From: Bigelowiella natans CCMP2755
Lineage: Eukaryota > Cercozoa > Chlorarachniophyceae
Reading direction: 5' to 3'
NCBI GenBank assembly: GCA_000320545.1
Contig: ADNK01000695.1
Span: 1 to 37,519 of the forward strand
DNA length: 37,519 nt
The first letter of the stretch is position 1. The number at the start of each line of letters is the position of its first letter. A program made the position numbers and the translations under genes. This document shows positions 23,950 through 36,216 of this stretch, piece by piece. Below the pieces are notes generated by a model. That model saw only the letters and a program-made list of their open reading frames with translations, was not told where the DNA came from and did no database searches.

Positions 23950-24006
23950 GGGGACGACGACGATGATGGGGGACGATGACGATAGGGGACGATGATGGGG
24001 GACGAA
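23950..24006 (+). repeat. GGGGGACGATGA-type minisatellite
   Basis: Short imperfect units built on GGGGGACGA with GATGATG or GACGATG between them repeat about four times. The tract lies upstream of the first exon I assign to the NHL gene. Confidence 0.8.
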
Positions 24007-24156
24007 GAGCGACGACGAATACACATCAAATAGCGACAGTAGAACGGCGAACATGGGAAGTGAAAGTTCTCTAGAAAAAGTGTGAGGGGCGATTCTGTTA
24101 AGGTGGGCAATGCTCAGACGAGTGCAGGGTGCAGGGAGGTCAGCAAATACAGCAGC

Positions 24157-24594
24157 ATGCTGGCTCCTCCTCCCACTCATACTAGTGTACATGCTTCTAC
24201 CCCCGAAGACCACTTTTGGGAATCTCACAGTACTCTCAGATCAGGTATTTGAATTTAGTTTTTTATTCAAACTCTAGGCGAAACTACCAATCTCCACACA
24301 GTCAGCACACAGCTAATACCTACCACACTGCTTTGACCTACCGACACTTTGCAGCATAAACGAGGGTCTTGGCCGTCAGATTTATGCTCATCATTGTCAT
24401 CGTTGGATGACGATGGATCGCAACCACCCGCAGCAGCACCAGCACCGCCATTCTCTGATTTCCCTACACATCCTTGTCTGAAGAATCCAAAGGTAATGAT
24501 AATTATATACGATGATGATGATGATAATGATATTATTTTCAAAGCTATGATGACGAGTTTACTAACACGTTCATCGGCGAGAGGGTTTCACTTA

Positions 24595-24625
<31 letters not shown>

Positions 24626-25145
24626 TGTTGTAGTGAGGTAGGTATAGTAACAGTAGCAGCAGCAGCAGCAGCAGCAACAGCACAGATGAAATCATAAAAG
24701 AAGAAGAAAAAAGAATGGAAAAATATTAATCTAATCTCATCTGTAAAAGCATTATGGTGGAATTTATTATGAATTTAAAACAAATCTTGATTGCTATTAA
24801 TACTAATCCTACCAACGTTTTGTAGTCGTCGTTTTGAGTGAACGTGTACGACAATCACCGCCACCTGGAAATATTCAACAGTATTTGTTGTTCAGGACGG
24901 ATTAAATTATGAATTTTCGGCTTTCCGAAAGCATAAAGGTGGTGATTGATTGATTACTTACTTACTACGACTGCTTTGCTAATAATGTCGCAGCGACGTA
25001 ACACAGCCTCAGTTTACAATTACATACATGCATTACTTAATGTTGCACATTATGGGATTTTTATGCTGTAATAAAAGAATACGGGGAAATTTATTCCTCC
25101 TTCACTAGTAACGACGACGACTCTCAAGAAGGTAAGATATCTGTA

Positions 25146-25189
<44 letters not shown>

Positions 25190-25849
25190 TCCTATGTATC
25201 AGCAAAATCATCAGAAAGTACATTAATAAATCATAAGGTGACGCAACAATAGCAAAAGCAGTCTTTGCTATTGTGGGTTACCAGAATATTGTAAGCATTA
25301 AGAGACGACGGCATTATGATATGTAATTTTACAAATTATAAAGACGGTGAAAATACCGGTGCTACTATGTAACAACAACGCAAGGGATTATAAAAACCAC
25401 AATAACAGCAACACCACTACATTCTCCGTTCCTGCTGCTTTAATATGTCGTCAAAGCTGTCGTCGATATAATGCGGACCAACGTCTCACATTATATGAAT
25501 GATATACATATATCGGCATAGAGATTCTAAATGAATATAATTCCATCCTGGTAAACAGCAATTATTAGTTTCTATTTTACGGCACTCTTTACGATTATTT
25601 CATTGTACTTTACAATGCAGGCATACACATGTATACTATTAATGTTCTCTGTGACATTATGTAGGGCGCGAGAAACGAAGAAGTTTATTCGATGATAATA
25701 ATGGTAGCAAGAATGTAGAATAAAGACAGTGTACCACCATATTTCTATGATATTTTGGATGATTGTTACTTACCGTTATCACATTACGAAATAGAAGAAA
25801 ATACTTATGAAGAAAAAAAGAACAAGGAAATACATATCTGCTGCATACA

Positions 25850-25885
<36 letters not shown>

Positions 25886-26811
25886 AATCGTTAAGAAGGA
25901 GGTGTATCTATCATGTGTTGTTTTCATTGTTGTCCAATTATTGTGATTGTTGTCCAATTATTGTGATATTGAATGGAGGTGATACGTTTGCGGCCTACAA
26001 TCCTGACTTCGACTATAGGTAACGATTCAACGATGATTCAGTCATCAATTTGTAAACACAATCATGACAACTTTAAACACGGTGATATTCGTTATGATTT
26101 GTGCTATTCTTCTTCTTCTTCTTCTTCTTTTTCTTTGTCTGCCTATAATAAGGAGCGCTCTCAAACAAACAAAATCCAAAGGAAACAACAACAACATGGA
26201 CGAGGAATTCATGAGGTCATTCATTTATTCTGATTTGAAAGGTACTAGTAAAAATAGTAGTTGTAGTAGTAGTAGTAGTAGTAGTAGTAGCAGTAGTAGT
26301 AGTAGTAATATACATCATATTTTCCTCAAATAAAGGAAAACCACACTATGGGCAATTTTGATTCGAATATTTTACCAGCAGCTTCTCAAAATATGATGAA
26401 ATCTCCTTTAGAAGCTAAGGGCAATGCTGCTCCTCCTCCTCCTCCTCTTCCTCCTGCTCCTCCTGCTGCTGCTGCTGCTGCTGCATCATCATCGCTGAAT
26501 AATCTAAATGAGTTCTGGAAAGGTCCATCAGCATGAGAGTATGGATTTCAGTCATCATTTGAATGTGTTTGGGGGGGGGGGTGGGGGGGTTGTAAGCTCT
26601 GTACTTATTCCAACGGTACTGTTACTTACGGGTGATTGATTACTACAGAAATTTTAGTTATCATACAATTATTATTATGAATTAATAGTCGTATTATTTC
26701 TGCTGTTGCTGCTGCTATTATTGTTGTTGGTACTAACCCTATGTAGAAATCAGTCAAGATCCTGAGAAGGCAAAATGGTGGGTATCATTAGCAGCGATAA
26801 TGTAGAAAAAG

Positions 26812-26843
<32 letters not shown>

Positions 26844-27606
26844 CTTGCACTAGTACTTAATAAGATAAGGAGGAAGCAAAACAAAATAGGCTACCAGCTG
26901 TATGTAGATATCATCAATTTTATGAGAGAATAGAAACATGGGGTGGTTTGCAGTAAATACTACGTTTATAACGGAGGTCGCTTGTGTGGTTATTATTGTG
27001 TATCATGGATATCTTATTCTTTTTCTTCATCATCATCATCACCTTCTTCTTAGGTTCAGTTCTTCACCCATAAAGTAAGTGTGTCATCACATCAGTTGGA
27101 AAACAAACGAATTCTCAGGAGAAGAAATTGATTATAACGATGATGATGATGAGGATGATGATGATGATCAATCTCACCCTTCTTGCTATCCCAATTTTCA
27201 TTTCTGTGTTGTTATTGTTGTTGTTTTCAATCATATGGAAATGATAAGTCTTGAGAAGTTTCGAGAGGTGGATTTGCCTATTATGGACGGATGGTCAGTT
27301 AGTTATTATACCTACCTACACATGTCTACTTGCTTCATAACATCATCATTGCGGTTAAATAAAGTAGTAAGAGTAGAATCTACAAAGGTTAAGGAAGAGT
27401 TTACTTCTGTCGTTATGAAGCAAAGGCAGCAGCAGCTTTTAGTAGTGGTTATGATGTTATGAAGTTGTAAAAACGTACCAATGTTTTTGGAGAAAGAGAG
27501 TGAGAGAGAGAGGGGGGGGGGAGAGAGAGAGATGTAGAGTCGTGCCGTTTCAAAACTAGGTAGGAAGCTTCACATTAGTACTACAAATTCCCTTATCTTA
27601 CTAGGA

Positions 27607-27638
<32 letters not shown>

Positions 27639-27857
27639 AAAAATGATTGTCGCTTATTAGGATGAATAAAAGTTTGGCAAAACAATATCCCAATTGGAGA
27701 GAGAGAATTCAAGGGGGTCGGTCATCAATTACTGATGAAGAAACAGTCGTATTCGTCATGTTGTTGCTGCATACATGCTATGATAATCATATGTTAATAG
27801 TTCTGCCAATAGAGTAACAATACATGTAGCTCATTCTATATCAATGTTTTTATATGT

Positions 27858-27894
<37 letters not shown>

Positions 27895-28173
27895 TAATAT
27901 ATACCTTTTAATTTGAACCGCGCATACCCCCCCCACACTTATCATGAAGCTATAACCCTATAACAACACTACAGATACTACCACATGAGGGCTCATTACA
28001 TAAAACTAGTCGTCAATTCACCAACATTTTAGTCAATCAGATATGCTTTTTCTTCTTACATTTCCTCTCCTCCATTATTCTCATTATCATCATTATCTTT
28101 CAGATAAACTAGATCGAATTTTAATGGCGACATGTCCTTACAACGAAACCATCAGGTAATAATGAGAGGCAAA

Positions 28174-28208
<35 letters not shown>

Positions 28209-28947
28209 ATACCTACAAATGATGCAAGTGTGATGATGATGATTATTATGTTTATATACTTCTTGTACCATAGAAGATGCCTCTCCTATATGATTTGATC
28301 AATTTAGTTTCTCCAATATCATCATCATTTGCATTTATCGAAATATGAGTTTAGTACTATATATTATCTGCAGCAGCATAGAATGAAGAACGCATAATAA
28401 AGATAATATTAACTGTAATCATCGTCGTCGTCGTCATCATCATAAGGATGGTGCACCAATGTGATTAGATTTTTCCATGATGGTTGATATCTCCTCTTAC
28501 AGAAATCCCCCACACAAAGGAATCGTCACAACATTGGTACATTATTATTCAGCATTGCTACTAGTGCATTATTGCTTCTCTTTCTTATGCATTATCTCTT
28601 TAATAATAGTAAAGTTGATTTGTGGGTGGAAAATACCACATCAACGATCAATTATACTAATAATATTGCTCAATAAAGACAGAATTATGTTTCTTTTTTT
28701 TTTTAGCTTATTTGGTGTGTTATTGCGTGCTTATGCAGGCTGGCAAACCTGGATTGTTTGGTTGTGTTGATGGATATAGAAAGTAGTAGTAGTAGTAGTA
28801 GTAGTAGTAGCAGCAGTAGTAGTAGTGGTAGTGGTAGTTGTTGTTGTTGAAATTGAACTAGTAGAAAAGAAGATAATGATGGAAGAGGAGGAGGGGGGGG
28901 GTGAGGAGGAGGAAGAAAAACAAACAGCATAACAAGACTAGTCATTC

Positions 28948-28984
<37 letters not shown>

Positions 28985-31074
28985 TGTATTTGACTCAACT
29001 CATTGCAATATTTAAATTGATTATTGTCTTTGTCATCGTCACCACCATCGATGTCGTCTCCTCCCTCCTACTACTGCTACTACTGAATGATATCTTCAGT
29101 GTTGCTCTTTTCCATCGTCCAATGGGAATTGCCATCGATTTTAAAGGAAATGTATATGTCGCAGATGCCTACAATAATGCGGTCAGTAAGTAGTAATAGT
29201 ATGATGATAAGGATAATGATGCATGATGATCATGATATTGATAAAATATGGAGCCGCCTCTAAATCTCCTCCTGGTGCTGCTGCTACTGCTACTGTTGGT
29301 AGTCTACAGTAAGGAAAAGCATTATTTAATGTATCACCTCTTCTTCTTCCAATTAGATTCGAAAGATTTCACCAGGCCAAATGGTAAATATAATAATAGG
29401 AGGAGCGGGAACGTTGTGTTGGTGGTGGTGGTAAAAATCATGGTTATTATAAGAAGACGAAAACGAGAAAAAGCGTGATTGTATTATTATGTATTAACAT
29501 TAACTTCATTATTATTATCATTATTTTTATTATTGCAGCATGCTGACGACGGTGTGTGATTGTTCATTATGAGGTGACAACACTTGCTGGAAAAGCTGGT
29601 GAAATGGGCAAGCAAGATGGGTTCGGTTCCAATGCTAGATTTGGAGAAATGATGGGTACTTCATTACTACTACTACTACTATTAGAAAGAGGAGGAGGAG
29701 GAGGAGATTTTCCTGATTCTCCTTCAACTTATGCATCAGCTATCGTATCATTTTATCACTACTGCGATAATCATTCGGATTCTTATGTTATTATGATTAT
29801 CATCATTAGTACCATCATTAGTAGTTATCATCATTCTTGAACATCATTTTTTGGTCCTGGATTTTCCCGATTTTCTATGAGAATTCTGGCTAATTCAGAA
29901 CGTTTCGATTTCTAGACATGATGATGCTTTATAAGAATAATCTTGTTATTTTGTTATTGTTTTCCGCCCCATTATTCCTTGAATCTTAATGCAAAAGGTC
30001 CCATAGGACTTTCTTTAGATACGTCAAACAGATATTTAATCGCTGCAGATGGCGACAACCACAAGTAGTAGTAGTAATAGTAGTATCATTAACTTGATAG
30101 ACATAATATGATGTTTCTATAACCAACCTATATATGCTAATTTATTATAAACTTAATACATTATTCTACTCTCTCTTCCTCTTCTTCCGTCTACTACTAG
30201 CATTCGTCGTGTGGATGTATTAACTGGGGAAGTAACTACAATCGCCGGCACCGGCAAAGCACGTATGAATAATTACTAGCAACATGATTGAGTTTTTATA
30301 ATAACTTCATGATGATTCATTGGGCTAAGATGAAGCAATATACAGCATACTTGAGTAGTATTAATACGACTTTTTGTGATTTATTAGTTTGACAATTGAT
30401 GATCGTGAAATAAAGTCTTGAAAACGATGACATAATATCGTTTGCATTGTAAGATTTGATGATGCCTTTTATTGTATTTGATTTTAATGGAACGGCATGC
30501 AGATGATAAAGACGGAGCGTCTGGTGTGAGTGGGTGTCATCATCCAATGGGTAGTAATTAATTATCAGGCAATAGGATTGTAGCTCTCCGTCATCGCTAA
30601 ATTATATATGATAAAAATAACAATAATCACACAAATTTGATCTATAGTCTCCATAGCAATTATGTATCATTACCCCACTACATCTGTAGCGTCCAATTTT
30701 GACTCAAACGAATATGTAAATAGTATTTCATTAGTGATTGAGAGTTAGTTTGTTGATTGATTAATCAGGTGTTGCTGTGGACCAGGATGATAACATTTTG
30801 GTCGTAGAAGCAGTAGCAGTAGCAGTAGTAGTAGTAGTAATAGCCAGCTTAGTAATATAGCAAGATATGATTCGATAAAGTAAAGTTGCTTCATGATGAG
30901 GACACCACTGCTGTTTGTAGACATCGTGTTGTCATCAACCATCACATGTGTTTGATTTTAGGTTGCGGATACGCAAAACTCACGTATTCGCAGAATCAAT
31001 ACGGTTTGAAGAATGACGACAAAACTTAACATGAAATAAATCATTGTTGTGTATGCATACCATACTCGATTGTA

Positions 31075-31114
<40 letters not shown>

Positions 31115-31366
31115 GATTTGAAAGGTTATAATAAAAATTATGCCCTCGCATTGTATCATGCATTATATGGATTTCATGCCATACTCATTGTTCATTGATG
31201 TCGTTTTATGCTGATGACCTACACCTTCTTTGTACATATCAATACTATATCCTTCATAAATTCTTATGCTTATACACATATTCTCTTGAAGTTTAATGTT
31301 AGTAGTAGCAGCAATCGTGAATAGTGAGTGATACTCTTATTTACTATAAACATTGAAAGTCTAGAA

Positions 31367-31435
<69 letters not shown>

Positions 31436-31506
31436 GTATGATATATTCTTCAATATACTGTATACTGTATATATCTTTCCTCATGTCTCACTCACCTTTA
31501 CTACTT

Positions 31507-31543
<37 letters not shown>

Positions 31544-31856
31544 CTAAGAACGGCATGATCGACTATTACAGTGGATACGAAATGATGGGAGAACTATGGC
31601 CAGGTGTGTGTGTGTGTGTGTGTGTGTATGTGCCTGTGTGAGATGATGATGTGTTTATAGTACGATAAATGGTAATACTAAGAACAATGAGAAGATAAGG
31701 AAGAAATGGTACGTGTGCTTGCTCACAAGCTTATGTTGTTGTCTCGTCAGATGTGATCTATATTTTAAGTGAAAGGGACAAATTAACAAATCTTGACGGG
31801 AACAACAATAATTCGGTATTAGTCGTCTATATTCGTTCAAACAACTTTAAGTAGCG

Positions 31857-31889
<33 letters not shown>

Positions 31890-32103
31890 TCAATGCAAGA
31901 AGCAGCGATTTTGCTGATTTCTCAATTCAATAAGCGTAATAATATGGATGCAGTTTACTCAATTTTTATCATTATTTGACCACCAACCAGGGCTATTATT
32001 CTACTATATTATCCTCTCTCTCCTTTCACTGAAATTATTGTGAAAAATTTGGTGTCGTAGTTCTAGGTATACCCTCCTTATCTATCAATAATCGTTACAT
32101 ATT

Positions 32104-32171
<68 letters not shown>

Positions 32172-32887
32172 TTATATCTTACTGCGAACATGAAAGATCT
32201 ATCACTTCCCTGGAGGGATTGCACACAGCAAATACTCGGTAGGGTAGGGTAGGGTAGGGTAGGTGCTGCTGAATTTGTATTTTAGATTCAAGCAGCAGAA
32301 TGATGCTAGCAATTACTTTACTATATGGTGATTCTTATTACATAGAGGTGCTCATACAGAAGCTGATCAAATTTTAGAAAAATAAATGGAGAACATCAGA
32401 ACATTTCCATAGTTTCTTTTTCGTCAAAAAAACGAGGGAAAGGGCTGTCACTTCCCCATTTACATCATACTTCTACTTCACCATCCATCATCATCACGAT
32501 GTTTCTATGTATTCATCTGTAGCTACTAGGGTATAATTTATGCTGATATATTCCAAAATAAGTTACTTGATTGATTTGGATTGTAGTAATTGTAATTGAA
32601 CAATTGTGATTAGGGAAATATCTACGTTGCGGACACAGATGGATACCAAATACGCAAGATTGCTACAGACGGAGTGGTAATACTAATAAGATGAAGTAAT
32701 AGTGGTAGCAATTCTAGTGGTAATAGTAGTAGTAGTAGTAGTAGTAGTAGTAACTAGCAGTAACAGTAGTAATTATGTGTTGATGGAATAGTACACACCA
32801 CTAGTATCACCATCATCCATACAGCAATTGTTCACCATTGCTGATCATCATTGTACCATGTAAAAACAACAACTAATCCAACAGAAT

Positions 32888-32931
<44 letters not shown>

Positions 32932-34053
32932 ATAATATTACTGTGTATATAATCAGGTAACGACTGTCGTAGGTCCTGGTAATAGTCGTAGTAGTAGTAG
33001 TTGATGAATGTTGTTTGTTGTTGTAGCAGTAGTAAGAAAAACAGTAGTGGTTGATCAGTGGCTTGCACGATTTGGAAGTATTTCAATAATAATATCTATG
33101 CCTTTGCTTGCTTGGTGCTTGTGATGTAAGTGATGACTCTATACTGCTACTACTACTCCTTCTTTTACTATTTAGTATCTGCCGTGGTATTTTCTATTTT
33201 AAAGTTGGATTGTTTTCTTTGTGAAAAAGGTGATCTTGATGGCTGGCAAAGCGGTTAATAGTGTACCTACTATTGTGCTGTTGCTTTACAAATCCAAACA
33301 CTTTGTGTTAATGAAGTCATCAGCTCACTTCTTATGTAAAAAGGAATGAGGAGGAAGATTATCCTCATCAGCAATAAATCTATTGATAGTCATTTTTGTT
33401 GTTGTCTGATTCCTGATGGATGGTTCTTATCCTTATCATATCCCAGGAATGGTAGATGCTGTTGGAAGAAAAGCATACATAGGCCATGTACGTTTGTGTG
33501 TGCGTTGCGTTGTTTGACACTATTCTTCCACACACTAACACATGCTTACAGATAGTCACAAATCCAACTGAAGTCGGCACACACTTTTGTTGTTGTAGTA
33601 GTAATAAATAGTAGTAGTGTGGTAGTAGTAGTAGTAGTATCATAAGTGCTGATGACGACGAAGAAGTAGAAATACTACAACAATAACAACAATAACAACA
33701 ATAACAACAACAACAACGTAGGTAATTGGTATGTCTGTTGGACCGGATGATGTGCTCTATTTCGCAGGTAGCAGTAGTTGTACTAGTAGTACTAGTAGAG
33801 TAGTAGTAGTAGTTGTTGTTGTTGTAGTACATACCATCATGATACTACCAAACAATCACATTAACAATTTATTACTAATGCGCTTCGATAGACGGAGATA
33901 ACCACCGAATTCGCAAGATGACACCGAGCAGAGAGGTATGCATATGTATATGTGTAAATACATGTACAGTGGATGAGGAGTTATTGTGATAATTTTGACT
34001 TGGGATTATTCACATTCGTTTAGTAGTAATAGAAAAGTAATAATTGCTATGGC

Positions 34054-34097
<44 letters not shown>

Positions 34098-34837
34098 GTT
34101 GTGAATATGAACCAGTCACCACCACCACCACCACCCCTCTCTGGGACTACTATTCGGCATATACACTACTCATATTTTTCTTTCATTCGTCGGAAAGATA
34201 GACAACATGAATATCATCCTATTTATAACAATCCAATTTGCTGCATGCTAAGGTCACGACTGTCGCTGGGAAAGGAACACGTATTACTTCCTACTTATGA
34301 CATATTTTGTATAAAATAAAGGATAAATATATTCGGTGATGTGATGATTCATAGGATATACCTACTACATGTTCTTTCCTTCTCTCGCTGTGAAAAGTAG
34401 TAATAGTAGCAGAATCATTGTACAGGGATTGTCATCCCATGTGAAAAAGATGATTCACTCCCTCATCAGTATCGATCGTTAATATGCGGCAATGTTAATT
34501 TAGACGATTTCGTTTTCAATCCTGGGGCGGGATTCTTGGATGGTTCTACAGGTATAAAAGCTAAAAAAGAGCACACATGATGATTACTTAGCTACGCTAC
34601 TAAAACTGAAGAATAAATAGTTCAAATACTTATACGTGATATGAAACACTTCTGCTTCGCTATTTCCCAGGAATTGCGACATTCAACATGCCACAAGCTG
34701 TAGTGTGCGACGACTTTGGAAATTTGTGCGTAGTAACTCGATCTTGTTCTTCTATGATGCTGATAAACAATACTTTGATGACGACGAGTATCATGTGAAA
34801 ATTGATATTGCAGGAATAGATTTCCATCTTCCTTTAA

Positions 34838-34881
<44 letters not shown>

Positions 34882-36216
34882 TTGATGAGATGAATGATGA
34901 GCGTGTACAAAAAGTAGATGGTCAATGTAATGATAGATGTATAGTAGAAATATACATCTCATCAAATTTTACATCGATGTCATCATTTTCATCGTCGTCG
35001 TCATTATAATCTGGGATGTGAGCACATATACAAATATTAATGTATCACCTATAAACTACCATTATTGATTATAACAGATGTTTTGCATTTATTAGGTATG
35101 TTGCAGATACGTTAAATCATTTGATAAGAAAAATCAGTCCTATGGTAAAATAGTCGGAGTAGTAGCAGCAGCATATTGTGATGATAGTGATTGAAAAAAA
35201 TGAAAAAGAAGAAGTGTAAAGGATGATGATAATAATGGTGACTCGTTACGGTCGGTCGCATAGAAATTATACAAGTTACTAGAGAATACAATTCTGTATC
35301 TATATTAGGAATAATGCATAATTGGTTGGCGCTTTTTATTTACAACATTTTGTTTTTAATGACACCTCATGAAAAATTTATAGGACTCAAGAGAACATGA
35401 AATATTCTACAATGCAACGGTTAAACTATTAAATATAGATATATGTGCGAGTGTATGAATACATGTTCACATGCACGAACACATGCACACATCACACATC
35501 ACATGCACGAATACATGCACACATCACACATCACATGCAAACACAAGCATACACACACGCATATGTCCGCACGAACAACGTTTCTGTGTGTTAGAGCATG
35601 AAATTCACACAACTTCAATTAGGTTGGCGACGTTGCAACGTTCGAGAATGATACTGGTATGATGACATGTTAAGATTAGGAACCACATGATTTAAAAAGT
35701 TTATGTGAAGCATTTCAACGTATTTGCAATTTGGAAAAGCGATGAAGTGTTTGAAAAAGAAGAAGAAGAGGAAGCATCTAATGCAGTAAATATACTACAG
35801 ATGAATAGATAAAAACTTGACCAATGAATATCCAAGAGATGTGTTTTGTTGCTACAAAGGAACTTACATAGCAAGGACTCCGAAACCCACGTTAATGCCA
35901 ACACAAAGACTGGTGAGTATGAAACATGGGGATTTCTTCATTGCTTTATTGGAAGAGAAAAGAACCAGGAAAGAATGGGATGAGCCCATGTAAATGTAAA
36001 CACAAAAAGATGCATTGGAACTCAAATATTTCAATGCCCTTTAAGGTTTTCAATGAAAAGGAAGCAGCTGGAGACAATCTGTTAGATCTACTTGACAAGG
36101 TGATGATAAAAGATGGAGGGAAAACAGTTCTTTCAGTTGCTAATAAATCATTTCGTTAGATGAAAGAGGACCTTGGAAAGCGAATGGATGAAGATGACAT
36201 TGATGAGAATTTGTAG
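24157..36216 (+). CDS. NHL-repeat beta-propeller protein, more than 35 exons
   Basis: Coding exons: 24157-24244, 24365-24492, 24896-24938, 25078-25131, 25665-25703, 25979-26018, 26153-26241, 26379-26522, 26747-26777, 27054-27074, 27249-27293, 27661-27716, 28104-28155, 28503-28536, 28739-28782, 29100-29181, 29357-29383, 29574-29655, 29998-30064, 30201-30262, 30503-30550, 30769-30803, 30962-31003, then 32197-32238, 32614-32676, 32957-32978, 33230-33253, 33447-33487, 33722-33767, 33892-33935, 34253-34280, 34426-34551, 34671-34725, 35096-35144, 35623-35656. Phases agree within each run. The N-terminal ~270 residues are low-complexity with a Pro/Ala tract. Then NHL repeats recur: GIVTTLAGKPG, MGIAIDFKGNVYVADAYNNA, VTTLAGKAGEMG, VADTQNSRIRRI, GNIYVADTDGYQIRKI, DGDNHRIRKM, YVADTLNHLIRKI. 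NHL repeats form beta-propellers that bind proteins or RNA; the target is unknown. The link across 31004-32196 (one candidate exon at 31547-31602) and exons after 35656 are unresolved. The start at 24157 is the first ATG in that frame. Confidence 0.8.
24594..24676 (+). repeat. (TAG)n and (CAG)n tracts in an intron
   Basis: (TAG)10 at 24594-24624 is followed by a (CAG)n tract at about 24654-24676. Both lie in the second intron of the NHL gene. Confidence 0.9.
25149..25185. repeat. (TA)n microsatellite
   Basis: About 18 TA units in the fourth intron of the NHL gene, close to the donor at 25132. Similar (AT)n tracts occur at 27860-27893, 32890-32928, 34057-34094 and 34840-34878, all intronic. 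Confidence 0.95.
25852..25884 (+). repeat. (GA)n microsatellite
   Basis: About 16 GA units within the intron 25704-25978 of the NHL gene. Confidence 0.95.
26255..26308 (+). repeat. (TAG)n tract next to a splice donor
   Basis: The intron starting GTACTAGTA at 26242 runs into TAG/TTG/CAG triplets up to 26308. Confidence 0.92.
26570..26592 (+). repeat. G-homopolymer run with one T
   Basis: About eleven G, a T, then seven G, in the intron 26523-26746. Such a run is prone to sequencing error. Confidence 0.85.
28783..28852 (+). repeat. (GTA)n tract starting at a splice donor
   Basis: The intron after exon 28739-28782 begins with GTAGTAGTAG itself, so the donor GT is the first repeat unit. The tract then changes to CAG, TGG and TTG triplets. 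Confidence 0.92.
28951..28983 (+). repeat. (GT)n microsatellite
   Basis: About 16 GT units within the same intron, 28783-29099. Confidence 0.95.
31371..31433 (+). repeat. Compound (CT)n-(GT)n microsatellite
   Basis: (CT)n passes directly into (GT)n. An independent (CT)n tract lies at 31077-31112 and a (CTA)n tract at 31499-31544. All three are in the unresolved part of the NHL gene. Confidence 0.95.
32107..32169 (+). repeat. Compound (TA)n-(GT)n microsatellite
   Basis: (TA)n to about 32140 passes into (TG)n to 32169, directly upstream of exon 32197-32238. Confidence 0.95.
32238..32263 (+). repeat. (TAGGG)n pentamer repeat at a splice donor
   Basis: GGTAGGGTAGGGTAGGG and further units start at the exon-intron junction (donor GT at 32239). 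The unit is one T shorter than the telomere unit. Four GGG runs separated by TA fit the pattern of a G-quadruplex. Confidence 0.85.
35481..35544 (+). repeat. Two-copy 32-bp tandem repeat
   Basis: The unit starting ACATGCACACATCACACATC occurs at 35481-35512 and again from 35513, diverging at the end. It lies in the 478-nt intron 35145-35622. Confidence 0.85.
35700..36216 (+). other. Probable 3' exons of the NHL gene, structure uncertain
   Basis: After exon 35623-35656 (phase 1) two continuations are open. One starts at 35700 after AAAAAG, runs through EVFEKEEEEEASNA and reaches a TAA at 35810-35812. The other joins an exon at 35809 reading DKNLTNEYPRDVF to a donor at about 35915, then a part containing KVFNEKEAAGDNLLDLLDK (donor at 36100) and a last exon at 36160-36216 ending IDENL and TAG. 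The 60-nt interval 36100-36159 has clean splice borders. This could be alternative splicing or a separate small gene. Confidence 0.45.

Noticed and set aside
24046-24244. A start exon at 24052 (MGSESSLEK) for the NHL gene
   Set aside because: It would need an intron of only about 23 nt to reach the open frame at 24103.
28703-28945. Minus-strand frame with poly-Leu and poly-Pro
   Set aside because: It is translation of (GTA)n and GGA repeats in an intron; the same explains several Leu-rich and Ser-rich frames between 24 and 34 kb.
35461-35550. CRISPR-like array
   Set aside because: This is a 32-bp tandem duplication with no spacers, in a eukaryotic intron.
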